Below the pieces are notes generated by a model, which made no database searches, had not been told where the DNA came from, and saw nothing but the letters and a program-made list of their open reading frames with translations. Below, in pieces: positions 1 to 9,302 of a stretch of DNA of 64,000 nt. The first letter of the stretch is position 1. Each line of letters begins with the position of its first letter. The stretch comes from Opitutia bacterium Tous-C4FEB. GTDB taxonomy: Bacteria; Verrucomicrobiota; Verrucomicrobiia; Opitutales; Opitutaceae. The DNA lies in contig NEVA01000015.1 of assembly GCA_002304445.1 (NCBI GenBank), positions 48,721 through 112,720 of the forward strand, read 5' to 3'. Position numbers and translations under genes: made by a program.

Positions 1-98
1 CAGTGGGTTCACCCCAGTTTCTCTCCGGTGCCGTCGCCGCCCGTATCGCCGGTCGCCCCGACGAACTCTACCGCGAGAAAATGCTGGGGCTCCGTTAA
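1..98 (+). CDS. C-terminal end of an unidentified protein (possibly a sugar isomerase), partial
   Basis: An open frame runs from the window edge to TAA at 96-98 and gives about 31 residues ending ELYREKMLGLR. The next gene, 21 nt downstream on the same strand, is the rhamnulose-1-phosphate aldolase/dehydrogenase, so a rhamnose isomerase or similar pathway enzyme is the natural guess. That guess rests only on context, because the fragment is too short to identify by itself. The 5' part lies outside the window. Confidence 0.5.
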   Translation, partial: VGSPQFLSGAVAARIAGRPDELYREKMLGLR

Positions 99-119
99 TT
101 TCTGAAAAACTCAAACTCC

Positions 120-2312
120 ATGAAATCCTACAAATTCGTTAACTTCTCCTGGGACGACGCCAAGGCCGCCGCCCTCGATCCGGTCGGTCGCCTCGTCTAT
201 CGCTCCAACATCCTCGGCGGCGACCAACGCATCACCAACACCGGCGGCGGCAACACCTCCTCGAAGATCGTCGAGAAAGACCCGCTCACCGGTCAGGCGA
301 CCGAGGTGCTTTGGGTCAAGGGTTCCGGCGGCGACCTGCGCACCAGCACGCGCGAGAATTTCTCCTCTCTCTATCAGCAGAAACTGCTCGATATGCAGAA
401 GCTCTACGCCGCGCGGCCCGACAAGGGCCTAAAGGCGCCCGCCGAGGACGACATGGTCGGCATGCAGGCCCATGCGACGTTCAACCTGAACCCGCGCGCC
501 TCTTCGATCGACACGCCGTTGCACAGCTTCATCCCGGCAAAGTTCGTCGACCACATGCATCCAAATGCGATCATCTCGATCGCAGCGTCGAAGCACTGCG
601 AAAAGCTCACGCAGGAAATCTTCGGCGGCGAGATGGCCTACGTGCCGTGGATGCGCCCCGGTTTCGAACTCGGCCTCGCGATGCAGGCCATCGTGCAGAA
701 GAACCCGGCCGTGAAGTCCATCATGATGGGCCAGCACGGCTTCATCTCTTGGGATAACGAAGAAAAAGCCTGCTACACTTACACGCTCGACTGCATCGAG
801 AAGACATCGGCCTTCATCGAAGCCAAATACCAGGCCAAGGGCGGCGACGCCGCTGCCTTTGGCGGCGCGAAATACGCCACGCTCACGCCCGAGCAGCGCC
901 GCGCGACGTTCGCCGCGATCCTCCCGTGGTTCCGCGGTCAGGTTTCCAAAGCCAAGCGCTTCATCGGCACGGTGCAGGACGACGAGAAGATCCTGCGCTT
1001 TGTGAATTCGAAGGACGCCGCCCGCCTCGCCGAACTTGGCACGAGCTGCCCTGACCATTTCCTCCGCACCAAGATCAAGCCGCTCTACGTGGACTGGAAT
1101 CCGCAAGCCGAGGACACCGCTGCGTTGAAGAAGAAACTCGCCGCCGGCCTCGAGGCCTACCGCGCCGACTACGCCGCCTACTACGCGAAGTGCAAACACG
1201 CCAACTCGCCCGCAATGCGCGATCCGAACCCGACCGTGGTGCTCATCCCTGGCGTCGGTATGATCGCTTGGGGCAAAGACAAGTCCGAGAGCCGCGTCAC
1301 CGCCGAGTTCTACAACTGCGCGGTCGAAGTCATGCGCGGCGCCGAGGCGATCGACACCTACATTTCCCTCCCGCAACAGGAAGCCTTCGACATCGAATAC
1401 TGGCTCTTGGAAGAGGCGAAGTTGAAGCGCATGCCCGCTGAGAAAGAGCTCGCGCGCCAAGTCATCATCGTCGTCGGCGCCGGCTCCGGCATCGGCAAGG
1501 AGACCGCCCACCGCCTCGTCAAAGAAGGCGCGCACATCGTGTGCGTCGACATGAAGGTCGAGACGGCGCAGGCCACCGCCAAAGAGATCACCGATAAACA
1601 CGGCCTCGGCATCGGCGTCGCCGGCACGGGCCTTTCCTCCTGCGGCCCGGCGCTCGGGCTCGCCGCCAACATCACCGACCGCGCGAGCGTGCGCGCGATG
1701 CTCGACGACGTGGCGCTCGCCTACGGCGGCTTTGACTCGATCTGCGTCACCGCCGGCGTGTTCTGGCCGAGCGACACCACCGGCCACATTCCCGACGACA
1801 AGTGGGCCTTCACCTTCGGCGTCAACGTCACCGGCAGCTACATCGTCGGCGACGAGGCGCTCAAGACCTGGAAAGAGCAGGGCCTCAAGGGTCAGCTCGT
1901 CCTCACGACCTCGGCCAACGCCGCCGTCGCGAAGAAAGGCTCGCTCGCCTACGATTGCTCGAAGGCCGCCGCCAACCATCTCGTGCGCGAACTCGCGATG
2001 GAGCTCGCGCCGCTCGTGCGCGTGAACGGCGTCGCCCCCGCGACCGTCGTGCAAGGCTCCGCGATGTTCCCGCGCGACCGCGTGATTGGCTCGCTCGCGA
2101 AATATAACATTCCTTATACCGACGACGAGGCGACCGATTCGCTCGTGCGCAAGTTGGCGCAATTCTACGCCGACCGCACGCTCACCAAGGCGCCAATCAC
2201 GCCCGCCGACCAAGCCGAGGCGTATTTCCTCCTCGTCTCGCAGCGCCTCAGCAAGACCACCGGCCAGATCGTCACGGTCGACGGCGGCCTGCACGAAGCG
2301 TTCCTGCGGTGA
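120..2312 (+). CDS. rhaD: Bifunctional rhamnulose-1-phosphate aldolase/short-chain dehydrogenase
   Basis: A 730-residue fusion. The first ~420 residues are a class II aldolase domain with the Gly-rich GGGNTSSK stretch near the N-terminus and the metal-ligand motif H145-M-H147-P. Residues ~445-730 are a short-chain dehydrogenase with the cofactor loop GAGSGIG (~453-459) and the catalytic pair Y611/K615 in YDCSK. Known members of this family cleave L-rhamnulose-1-phosphate to dihydroxyacetone phosphate and L-lactaldehyde, and the dehydrogenase half then oxidises the lactaldehyde. The protein is cytoplasmic. No clear Shine-Dalgarno precedes the ATG. A strong terminator follows at 2342, and rhamnulokinase lies at 4765-6198 on the opposite strand, supporting a rhamnose role. 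Identity is secure. The exact product of the dehydrogenase half is taken from the family. Confidence 0.93.
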   Translation: MKSYKFVNFSWDDAKAAALDPVGRLVYRSNILGGDQRITNTGGGNTSSKIVEKDPLTGQATEVLWVKGSGGDLRTSTRENFSSLYQQKLLDMQKLYAARPDKGLKAPAEDDMVGMQAHATFNLNPRASSIDTPLHSFIPAKFVDHMHPNAIISIAASKHCEKLTQEIFGGEMAYVPWMRPGFELGLAMQAIVQKNPAVKSIMMGQHGFISWDNEEKACYTYTLDCIEKTSAFIEAKYQAKGGDAAAFGGAKYATLTPEQRRATFAAILPWFRGQVSKAKRFIGTVQDDEKILRFVNSKDAARLAELGTSCPDHFLRTKIKPLYVDWNPQAEDTAALKKKLAAGLEAYRADYAAYYAKCKHANSPAMRDPNPTVVLIPGVGMIAWGKDKSESRVTAEFYNCAVEVMRGAEAIDTYISLPQQEAFDIEYWLLEEAKLKRMPAEKELARQVIIVVGAGSGIGKETAHRLVKEGAHIVCVDMKVETAQATAKEITDKHGLGIGVAGTGLSSCGPALGLAANITDRASVRAMLDDVALAYGGFDSICVTAGVFWPSDTTGHIPDDKWAFTFGVNVTGSYIVGDEALKTWKEQGLKGQLVLTTSANAAVAKKGSLAYDCSKAAANHLVRELAMELAPLVRVNGVAPATVVQGSAMFPRDRVIGSLAKYNIPYTDDEATDSLVRKLAQFYADRTLTKAPITPADQAEAYFLLVSQRLSKTTGQIVTVDGGLHEAFLR

Positions 2313-2341
2313 TTCGTTGAGGTGACGCGGATTGGAGCCTA

Positions 2342-2368
2342 GGGCGGGTCTCTGACCCGCCCTTTTTT
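2342..2368 (+). terminator. Rho-independent terminator after rhaD
   Basis: A perfect 9-bp stem (gggcgggtc / gacccgccc) with a 3-nt loop is followed directly by six T residues. It starts 30 nt after the rhaD stop and separates rhaD from the pectinesterase gene. Confidence 0.9.
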
Positions 2369-2437
2369 GCGTTCCCAAGGCCGGTCTCTTGACCTGCGCG
2401 CGACGTCGACGCTGACTCGGTTTAGCCTCCAGCCCCG

Positions 2438-4615
2438 ATGTTTGCCGCCCGTCTTTTCCGCCGGCTCGTTCTCTGCACGGCCGTAGTTTGCCTCGTTCCG
2501 CCGAGCCTGCTCGCTGCGCTCGGCGTGAGCTCGTTGTTTCCCGCCAACGCCGCTACCGGCGTGTGCATCGACACACCGCTCCGGGTGACCTTCGACGCGG
2601 TGCCCACGGTCGGCACCTCCGGTCGCATCATTGTGATCAACTCCGGCGGCACTGTGGTTGATACGATCGACCTCTCGTCTGCCACGCAGACGCGCACGAT
2701 CGGCGGCACGGTTTACAACTACCGACCGGTGATCGTCGCCGGGAATACCGCGATTATTACGTTGCGCACCGCGGTGCTCGCCTACGGCCAGACCTATCGC
2801 GTGACGGTCGAGGGCGAGGCGCTGCGCGACACTTCCGGCTCGGCGTTTGCCGGCATCAGTGCGGGCGCCTGGAGTTTTTCGACGAAGTCCGCCGGGCCCG
2901 CCGCCGGCACGAGCAGCCTCACGGTGGCCGCCGATGGCACGGGTGACTTCGCGAGCGTGCAGGGCGCGTTCGACTTTGTGCCGGTGAACAATTCGAAGCC
3001 CGTCTTGATCAATCTCCGCAATGGCACCTACCACGAGATTCTCCTGCTGCGGAACCGTCCATTCGTCACGCTGCGCGGCGAAGACCGCCGCCAGACGGTC
3101 ATCACCTACGCCAACAACGCCAATTTCAACGCCGGCAACAATCGAGCCATGGTCGGAATCGACTCGAACGACTTCACGCTCGAGCGCCTTACCCTCCGCA
3201 ACAGCACGCCCATCGGCGGTTCCCAAGCCGAGGCGCTGCGCACGAACAGCACGCGCTGCTTCGCGAGCAACTGCGACTTCTCCAGCTATCAGGATACCTT
3301 GCTGATCAACGGCGCGGTTTATTTCTCCAACTGCTACATCGAAGGCGATGTCGATTTTATCTGGGGCAGCGGGGTCGCGTATTTCTACCGCTGTGAAACG
3401 CGCGCGCTGCGCCGCGGCTACAACGTCCAGTCCCGCAGCACGGCCGGCAGATACGGGTTCATCTTTGTCGAGTGCGCGGTGACCGCCGCCGACGGCGTGA
3501 CCAACCACGTGCTCGCGCGCACCGACACCACTTCGTTTCCCAACTGCGAAGTAGTTTTCCTCGATTGCGTGCTCGGCCCTCACCTCACCGCGGCCGGCTG
3601 GCTCGTCACGGGGACCGGCGGCACTGCCGGTCTGCGCTTCCTTGAATACCGCAGCAAGAACCTCGTCGGCGCGCTGATCGATACGAGCCAACGCGCGGTC
3701 GGCTCGCGCCAGATGACCGACGCCGAAGCTGAATTTTACCGCGTGCCGGCCAACGTTCTTGGCGGCTGGGCCCCGCCCGTTTCGACGGACACGAGCTCAC
3801 CCGCGGGCCTCGTGACCGCGTCTCCCGCCGGTTCGAGCACGCGTCTCGTCAGTCTCGCGGTGCGCTCCTTTGCGGGCGCGGGGGAGCAGACTCTCATAGC
3901 CGGTTTCGGGCTCTCCGGCACGGGCACGAAAGACGTACTCATCCGCGGCATAGGCCCAACGCTCGCCGAGTTCGGAGTGCCCGGCGTGCTCGCCGATCCG
4001 AGCCTGAAGTTGCAGCAGGGGGCGGTGGTCTTGGCCGAGAACGACAACTGGGGCAACGCACCTGCTTTGCTGGCGGCCTCGCAGTCGGTCGGGGCGTTTG
4101 CGCTCGCGGCTACCGCGAAGGATGCCGCGCTTCTCGCCGGGGTTGGCGCGACCAGCTACTCCGCGCAGATCAACAGCGCGGACACGGGCGTGGCCCTCAT
4201 CGAGGTCTATGATGCGGCGACCGCGAATCGGAATCTTGGGCTGGCAAGTCTCTCTGCACGCACGGTCCTCGCTGCGGACGACGTCTTGATCGCGGGCTTT
4301 GTTCTTAGTGGCACGGGGAATCGCCTCGTGCTGATTCGTGGCGTCGGACCGACGCTCACCGAGTTTGGCGTCGGCGGCGTTCTCACCAATCCGCGGATCG
4401 AAGTGTTTGGCGCTTCGGGGAAGATCTACGAAAATGACGACTGGACGGCGGAGATCAGGTCGGTCGTCGCGCGGGTCGGCGCATTCACGTTGCCGGCGGG
4501 AAGCAAGGATGCGGCGCTGCTGGTGTCACTCGCGCCCGGCAGCTACAGCGTGCATGTGCGCGGACCGGCCGGCGTCGGCGGAGTGGTGCTCGTCGAGCTC
4601 TACGACGTGCCGTGA
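2438..4615 (+). CDS. Secreted pectinesterase with Ig-like N-terminal domain and two C-terminal repeats
   Basis: A 725-residue exported protein with a signal peptide in the first ~27 residues. Next comes an SbsA/Big_5-like Ig domain (~30-150), then a right-handed beta-helix pectin methylesterase domain (~158-440). The family landmarks QDTL (~284) and GDVDFIWG (~304-311, bearing the second catalytic Asp) are present; Trp replaces the usual Phe in the latter. Two ~130-residue repeats close the protein, each with a core like VLIRGIGPTLAEFGV and an end like VALIEVYD. The same repeat ends the protein at 43724-46831 and occurs in the broken gene at 41076. The enzyme should demethylesterify pectin in the periplasm or at the surface, matching the neighbouring rhamnose genes. 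The repeats may anchor or sort the protein; that is inference. Confidence 0.87.
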   Translation: MFAARLFRRLVLCTAVVCLVPPSLLAALGVSSLFPANAATGVCIDTPLRVTFDAVPTVGTSGRIIVINSGGTVVDTIDLSSATQTRTIGGTVYNYRPVIVAGNTAIITLRTAVLAYGQTYRVTVEGEALRDTSGSAFAGISAGAWSFSTKSAGPAAGTSSLTVAADGTGDFASVQGAFDFVPVNNSKPVLINLRNGTYHEILLLRNRPFVTLRGEDRRQTVITYANNANFNAGNNRAMVGIDSNDFTLERLTLRNSTPIGGSQAEALRTNSTRCFASNCDFSSYQDTLLINGAVYFSNCYIEGDVDFIWGSGVAYFYRCETRALRRGYNVQSRSTAGRYGFIFVECAVTAADGVTNHVLARTDTTSFPNCEVVFLDCVLGPHLTAAGWLVTGTGGTAGLRFLEYRSKNLVGALIDTSQRAVGSRQMTDAEAEFYRVPANVLGGWAPPVSTDTSSPAGLVTASPAGSSTRLVSLAVRSFAGAGEQTLIAGFGLSGTGTKDVLIRGIGPTLAEFGVPGVLADPSLKLQQGAVVLAENDNWGNAPALLAASQSVGAFALAATAKDAALLAGVGATSYSAQINSADTGVALIEVYDAATANRNLGLASLSARTVLAADDVLIAGFVLSGTGNRLVLIRGVGPTLTEFGVGGVLTNPRIEVFGASGKIYENDDWTAEIRSVVARVGAFTLPAGSKDAALLVSLAPGSYSVHVRGPAGVGGVVLVELYDVP

Positions 4616-4764
4616 GGCAAGATTTCGGCGCGGCAATCTGACCGAGTTCGGGGCTAGCAGGCGCCCGTTGAGGCTTTGCATTTTCGGCCGCCAAGACCGT
4701 CAACAAACGCAGCCGGGGGGGACCGGCGCCAGCACGCCACGGAGGCAAGTTGTCCGTGCCAGAT

Positions 4765-6198
4765 TCAGAGGTGCGGCGCGTAAACGGTCTGCTTGAGATT
4801 CGCGGCGAGGTGGCGGCGGAAGGTGGGGAGGTCTTTGACGGCTTTGAGCGCGATGAGCTGGCTCGCGAGGTTGCCGACGGCGGTGCCTTCGAGGGCGAAG
4901 GACACGACCGGGAGGCCGGCGGCGTCGGCGGTGGCTTGGCAGAGCAGGCGGTTTTTGGAACCGCCGCCGACGATGAGGATGCGCTTAAATTTCTTGCCGG
5001 CCATTTTTTCGAAGGCGCGCATGGCGTCGGCGTGGCCGCGGCCGAGGGAGTCGCAGATGAGGCGGGTGTAGGCGGCGAGGTTCTTGGGCGCGGCGAGTTT
5101 CCGGCGTTTCAGTTGGGCGTCGATCGCGGCCTTCATCGAAGCCGGATTGGTGAACGCGGGGTCGGTGACGTCGAGCAGGGCGGCGGGCGCGGGGAGTTTT
5201 TCGGCGGCGGTGATGAGGGCGGCCCAGGCTTTGTCATCGGACGGGCGCGAGGCGAAGTCCTTCATCGTGCCTTCGAGGAGCCAGAGGCCGATGACATTGG
5301 TGAGCGGCCGATAGCGGCCGTCGCCAATGCGCTCGTTGGAGATACGGGCGGCGAGAGCTTCGGCGCCCAGGATAGGTTTATCGCTTTCGAAGCCGACGAG
5401 GGACCACGTGCCGGAGCTGAGGAAGAGATCGGTCCCGTCGGGCGACGCGGGCATCGCATCGTAGGCGGCGGCGGTGTCGTGGCCGGGGACGGCGACGACT
5501 TGCACGCCGGCGAGCTCGGGGAAGTTTTTCACCGCGCCGAGGCGGGTGCCGGATTTAATCGGCTTGGAGAACCACTGGGGCGGAAGGCGAAAGTGCTTCA
5601 GCGCGGCGGGCGACCAGTCGGTGGAGTGGACATCGAGGAGCTGGCTCGTGCTGGCGACGGTGAGTTCGTTCTCCATGCGGCCGGAGAGAAGGAAATTAAA
5701 ATAGTCGGGCAGAAAGAGGCAGCGCGTCGCGAGGTCGGTGATGGCAGGGCAGCTGGCGACGGTTTCTTCGAGGTGGAGCGAGGAGTTGTAGAAAACGTTG
5801 GGGATGCCGGTGGCGGCGTAGATGCGGGCAAGAGCGGCGCGGGTGTTGGCGAGGCGTTTGAGGCCGGGCTGCGAGCGGGCGTCACGGTACGCGTGGACGG
5901 GGAAGACCAGACGACCGGCGTCATTGACGAGAGCGAAATCGACGCCCCACACATCGACGCCGACAGAGGCGAGTTTCGCGCCGCGGGGGAGGGCGGCGAC
6001 GGCTTTGCGCAGGCCGGTTTGGGCCTCGCGCCAAAGCGTGCCGAGGTCCCAGTAATCGTGGCCCGCGAGGGTGCGGAAGGTGTTGGGGAAGCGGTGAACT
6101 TCGTTGAGCGTAAGTTTGTTTTTCGACCAAGAGCCGAGGATAACGCGGCCACTGGTGGCGCCGAAATCGACGGCGGCGGTGTAGATCGTGGAAGACAT
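4765..6198 (-). CDS. rhaB: Rhamnulokinase (FGGY kinase)
   Basis: A 477-residue sugar kinase of the FGGY family. The N-terminus TAAVDFGATSGRVILG is the phosphate-1 motif of rhamnulokinases, and ILIVGGGSKNRLLCQATAD near the C-terminus is the adenosine motif. It phosphorylates L-rhamnulose in the cytoplasm, giving the substrate of RhaD. The ATG at 6198 is preferred to an in-frame ATG 14 codons upstream, because the upstream extension lies in a repetitive intergenic hairpin and adds nothing conserved. The gene is convergent with the pectinesterase and lies downstream of mqo on the same strand, separated from it by an inverted repeat. It is transcribed apart from rhaD. Confidence 0.93.
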   Translation of the reverse strand: MSSTIYTAAVDFGATSGRVILGSWSKNKLTLNEVHRFPNTFRTLAGHDYWDLGTLWREAQTGLRKAVAALPRGAKLASVGVDVWGVDFALVNDAGRLVFPVHAYRDARSQPGLKRLANTRAALARIYAATGIPNVFYNSSLHLEETVASCPAITDLATRCLFLPDYFNFLLSGRMENELTVASTSQLLDVHSTDWSPAALKHFRLPPQWFSKPIKSGTRLGAVKNFPELAGVQVVAVPGHDTAAAYDAMPASPDGTDLFLSSGTWSLVGFESDKPILGAEALAARISNERIGDGRYRPLTNVIGLWLLEGTMKDFASRPSDDKAWAALITAAEKLPAPAALLDVTDPAFTNPASMKAAIDAQLKRRKLAAPKNLAAYTRLICDSLGRGHADAMRAFEKMAGKKFKRILIVGGGSKNRLLCQATADAAGLPVVSFALEGTAVGNLASQLIALKAVKDLPTFRRHLAANLKQTVYAPHL

Positions 6199-6219
6199 GG
6201 TGAGGATTCGGAAAGGGCC

Positions 6220-6285
6220 CACGGAATACACGGAAGACACGGAAACCGGAGGGGATTTTCTTCCGTGTATTCCGTGTGTTCCGCG
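6220..6285. repeat. Inverted repeat built from CACGGAA heptamers between mqo and rhaB
   Basis: Arms of 25 nt (6220-6244 and 6261-6285) match in inverted orientation at 22 of 25 positions. The left arm contains CACGGAA three times at a 9-nt period and the right arm contains the complement. The spacer is 16 nt. It would fold as a long hairpin just after the mqo stop codon on the minus strand. No T-tract follows, so this is probably a dispersed palindromic repeat and not a classical terminator. Confidence 0.7.
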
Positions 6286-6294
6286 GGCGAAAAA

Positions 6295-7794
6295 CTAAGC
6301 GAGGCCGAGGATTTTTTCGGCTCGGTCGCTGTGGGTTTTGAAGAAGGCGGCGTGTTCGGGGAGTTTGATGTCCACGTCGTGGGTGGGAATCATTTCTTTC
6401 AGGCGCGCGCGGCCTTCGGTGGACGAAATCAAGTCGGGGAAACACTGCTTGATGACGTCGAGCACGATGTGGACGCAGACCGAGGCGCCGGGCGACGCGC
6501 CGAGGAGGGCCGAGATCGTGCGTTCGGGATTGGTGATGACCTCGGTGCCGTAGTGGACGATGCCGGCTTCGCCGTCGGTCTTCTTGATCGCCTGCACGCG
6601 GATGCCGGCGTCGATGAGTTTCCAGTCGGAGGCGTTGGCGGTCGGATAGAAAATGCGGAGGACCTTCATGCGGTCGGCCATGCTCTGGGTGCCCTGTTGC
6701 ACGAGGTAGCGCACGAGACCGAGATTGCTCGCGCCGATTTTGAGGAGCGTGGTGAGGTTATGCGGCTTCACGGAGCCGGGGAGGTCGAACACGCTGCCCT
6801 GGCGGTGGAGGAACTTCGTGGTCCACGCGGCGAACGGGCCGAAGAGCAGGGTCTTTTTGCCGTCGAGCAGGCGGGAATCGAGATGGGGCACGGCCATCGT
6901 GGGCGCGGTGTCGAGGTTTTGCCCGTAGACTTTGGCGTGGTGGCGGGCGACGATCTTGGGGTCGTCGCAGACGAGCCACTGGCCGCCGATGGGGAAACCG
7001 CCGAGCCCGCGGGCTTCGGCGATACCGGATTTTTGGAGCAGATGGAGACTGCCGCCGCCGGCGCCGACGAAGACAAATTTGGCTCGGTTCTGGCGAAGCT
7101 GGCCGGTGGCGAGGTCTTGGATGCTCACGTCCCAGCCGGTGGCGGTTTTGGTGAGGTCGACGACGCGATGGTGGGAGGCGATGCCGCAGCCCTCTTGGCG
7201 GGCGAGCCAGCCGAGGAGTTTGCGGGAAAGATTGCCGAAATTCACGTCGGTGCCGCAGTCCATTTTGGTCGCGGCGATGGGACCTTCGGCGCGGCCCTCG
7301 GTGAGGAGGGGTGCCCATGAACCGATCGTGGCGCGGTCGGTGCTAAACTCGATGCCCTTGAAAAAATGGTGCGCGGCCAGTCCGGCATGGCGGGCTTTGA
7401 GGTAGGCGACCTGGGCCTCGCCGTGAACGAAGCTGAGGTGTTGCACGGGATTGATGAACTCTGTCGGCCGGTCGATCATGCCGGAGGCGAGCGCGTAGCT
7501 CCAAAACTGTTTCGTGCGCTCAAACTGCTCGAAGATCTTGATGGCGTTGGCGACGTTGACGGTGCCGTCGGTTTCGCGGTGGGGCGTGTAGCTGAGTTCA
7601 CAGATGCCGGCGTGACCGGTGCCGGCGTTGTTCCAGCCATGGGAACTTTCTTGGGCGAGATCGGACGTGACCTCGTAGACTTGGATTTTGAGGGTCGGCT
7701 GGAGGCGCTTGAGCAGCGCGGCGAGGTTGGCCGACATGACGCCGGAGCCGACCAAAATGATATCCGGGTTCTCGATGTGCGTGGAATAATTCAT
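6295..7794 (-). CDS. mqo: Malate:quinone oxidoreductase
   Basis: A 499-residue flavoprotein of the usual family length. The N-terminal FAD site DIILVGSGVMSANLA and the following SSHGWNNAGTGHAGICELSYTP are typical of Mqo. It oxidises malate to oxaloacetate and passes electrons to the quinone pool at the inner face of the cytoplasmic membrane, replacing or complementing NAD-dependent malate dehydrogenase. It is divergent from the lactonase gene at 8082 across a 287-nt gap. It precedes rhaB on the same strand, but the hairpin repeat between them suggests separate control. Confidence 0.95.
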   Translation of the reverse strand: MNYSTHIENPDIILVGSGVMSANLAALLKRLQPTLKIQVYEVTSDLAQESSHGWNNAGTGHAGICELSYTPHRETDGTVNVANAIKIFEQFERTKQFWSYALASGMIDRPTEFINPVQHLSFVHGEAQVAYLKARHAGLAAHHFFKGIEFSTDRATIGSWAPLLTEGRAEGPIAATKMDCGTDVNFGNLSRKLLGWLARQEGCGIASHHRVVDLTKTATGWDVSIQDLATGQLRQNRAKFVFVGAGGGSLHLLQKSGIAEARGLGGFPIGGQWLVCDDPKIVARHHAKVYGQNLDTAPTMAVPHLDSRLLDGKKTLLFGPFAAWTTKFLHRQGSVFDLPGSVKPHNLTTLLKIGASNLGLVRYLVQQGTQSMADRMKVLRIFYPTANASDWKLIDAGIRVQAIKKTDGEAGIVHYGTEVITNPERTISALLGASPGASVCVHIVLDVIKQCFPDLISSTEGRARLKEMIPTHDVDIKLPEHAAFFKTHSDRAEKILGLA

Positions 7795-8081
7795 GAAAAT
7801 GACTGTGGGAAAATATCGCCCGGAGCGGACCGTTGGCCAGAGGAATGTCGGCGCGTTTTTTCGCCCGCCGCCCCGGGCGGAAAACGCTCTCGCGCGGTGG
7901 TGCCGGCAGGACGCCGGATGTTAGTTTTGTGCGGAAGGGACCGCGCCCGGAGGTGAACAAGGGCCGGGTCGGGAGAAAGGAAAAAAGAAACGCCCGCCGC
8001 CGGCGCCGTGAACTGGGTTGCGGCAGGGCGCGCAGTTGGGGATTGAAGCGGAGAAAGCGGTGCCTAGACCCGAGACACCCT

Positions 8082-9080
8082 ATGAAAAACCTCTTCTGCT
8101 TCCTTGTGGTGTTTCCCTTCGCGGTGTTTGCCGCTGCGCCCAGTCCGCTGCCAACCGTGGGAACGGTTGAGCGGCTCGATCCGGCGTTCGATGCGCTGAT
8201 CGCGGCCGACGCGAAGCTCGAAAAACTCGCCGAAGGCTTCAAGTGGTCCGAGGGGCCGGTTTGGTATGATGGTGCGGTGGTGTTTTCGGATGTGCCGCAG
8301 AATATCGCGTATCGCTGGAAGGAAGGCATGACCTCCGCCGAGGTGTTTTTGAAGCCGAGCGGACTGTTGAATCCGACGCCGGGATTTCGCGAGCAAGGCA
8401 GCAACGGTCTCGCGCTCGACCTGCAGGGCAAATTGTTGCTCTGCCAGCACGGGGAACGGCAGGTGGCGCGCTATGAAAACGGCAAATTTACGCCGCTCGC
8501 GACGCGCTTTGACGGCAAGCGCTTCAACAGCCCCAACGACCTCGCCCTGCGGCGCAACGGCGACATCTATTTTACGGATCCCTCTTACGGTTTGGAAAAA
8601 GGGAATGATTCGCCGCTGAAGGAACTGCCGTTCAACGGAGTCTTTCGTCTCACCCCGGACGGCAAAGTCACGCTGCTGACGAAGAGCATTAATTTTCCGA
8701 ACGGTATCGCGTTCTCGCCCGACGAAAAAGTGCTCTACGTCGCGGTCAGCGACGGCAAAGCGCCGCGGATCATGGCCTACGATGTGACGGCGGACGGCGG
8801 GATCGCGGGCGAGCGGGTGTTCTTCGATGCGCTCGCGCTCAAGACGGCCGGCGGCAAAGGTTCGTGCGACGGATTGAAGATCGATCGCGCAGGAAATCTC
8901 TGGGCGACGGGTCCGGGCGGCGTGCTGGTGATTTCGCCGTCGGGCAAACATCTCGGTACACTCGCGACCGGTGTGCCCACGGCCAACTGCGGTTGGGGCG
9001 ACGACGGCAGCACGCTCTACATTACTGCGAATAACATGCTGCTGCGCGTGAAGACGAAGACCAAGGGCGCGGGCTGGTGA
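8082..9080 (+). CDS. Secreted SMP-30/gluconolactonase-type lactonase
   Basis: 332 residues with a short signal peptide (MKNLFCFLVVFPFAVFA). The mature part is a six-bladed beta-propeller of the SMP-30/LRE family, with motifs such as EGPVWYDGAVVFSDV (entry blade), NSPNDLALRRNGDIYFTD and FPNGIAFSPDEKVLYVA, which carry the metal-ligand Glu, Asn and Asp of the family. It probably hydrolyses a sugar lactone in the periplasm. The exact substrate is not visible. The ATG at 8082 starts at the signal peptide; the frame is open further upstream, but that stretch has no leader-like sequence. No partner gene is co-oriented immediately downstream. Confidence 0.85.
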   Translation: MKNLFCFLVVFPFAVFAAAPSPLPTVGTVERLDPAFDALIAADAKLEKLAEGFKWSEGPVWYDGAVVFSDVPQNIAYRWKEGMTSAEVFLKPSGLLNPTPGFREQGSNGLALDLQGKLLLCQHGERQVARYENGKFTPLATRFDGKRFNSPNDLALRRNGDIYFTDPSYGLEKGNDSPLKELPFNGVFRLTPDGKVTLLTKSINFPNGIAFSPDEKVLYVAVSDGKAPRIMAYDVTADGGIAGERVFFDALALKTAGGKGSCDGLKIDRAGNLWATGPGGVLVISPSGKHLGTLATGVPTANCGWGDDGSTLYITANNMLLRVKTKTKGAGW

Positions 9081-9111
9081 GGCTGGGTCGGCTGTGGGCG
9101 CAGCCTCACGC

Positions 9112-9155
9112 CGCGACCGATCGACGGAATCGCGGCTTAAAGCCGCTCCTGCAGT
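9112..9155. repeat. Candidate palindromic intergenic repeat
   Basis: The stretch includes gcggcttaaagccgc, a near-perfect small palindrome, preceded by cgaccgatcgacgg. It resembles the short REP-like palindromes common between genes in this type of genome. No second copy is visible in the window, so the assignment is tentative. Confidence 0.35.
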
Positions 9156-9302
9156 CCCATTTGTTGGAGTCGGGAGAGTGGAAATAATCGACGGCAGGGT
9201 CATCGGCAACCGGGAGGTAACGCACCTCGTCGGAGCCGGTGTTGGTCGATTACGTTCGGAGCCAAGAAAGGAGCGAAGTGTGATGGGGTGCGGGCGCGGG
9301 CT

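Noticed and set aside
429..2378. 649-codon open frame on the minus strand
   Set aside because: Antisense to rhaD, whose two domains are clear; the mirror frame has no domain.
4750..7320. 856-codon open frame on the plus strand
   Set aside because: Exactly antisense to rhaB and mqo; Glu/Gly/Ala-rich composition is the usual GC-rich mirror of real genes, with no recognisable domain.
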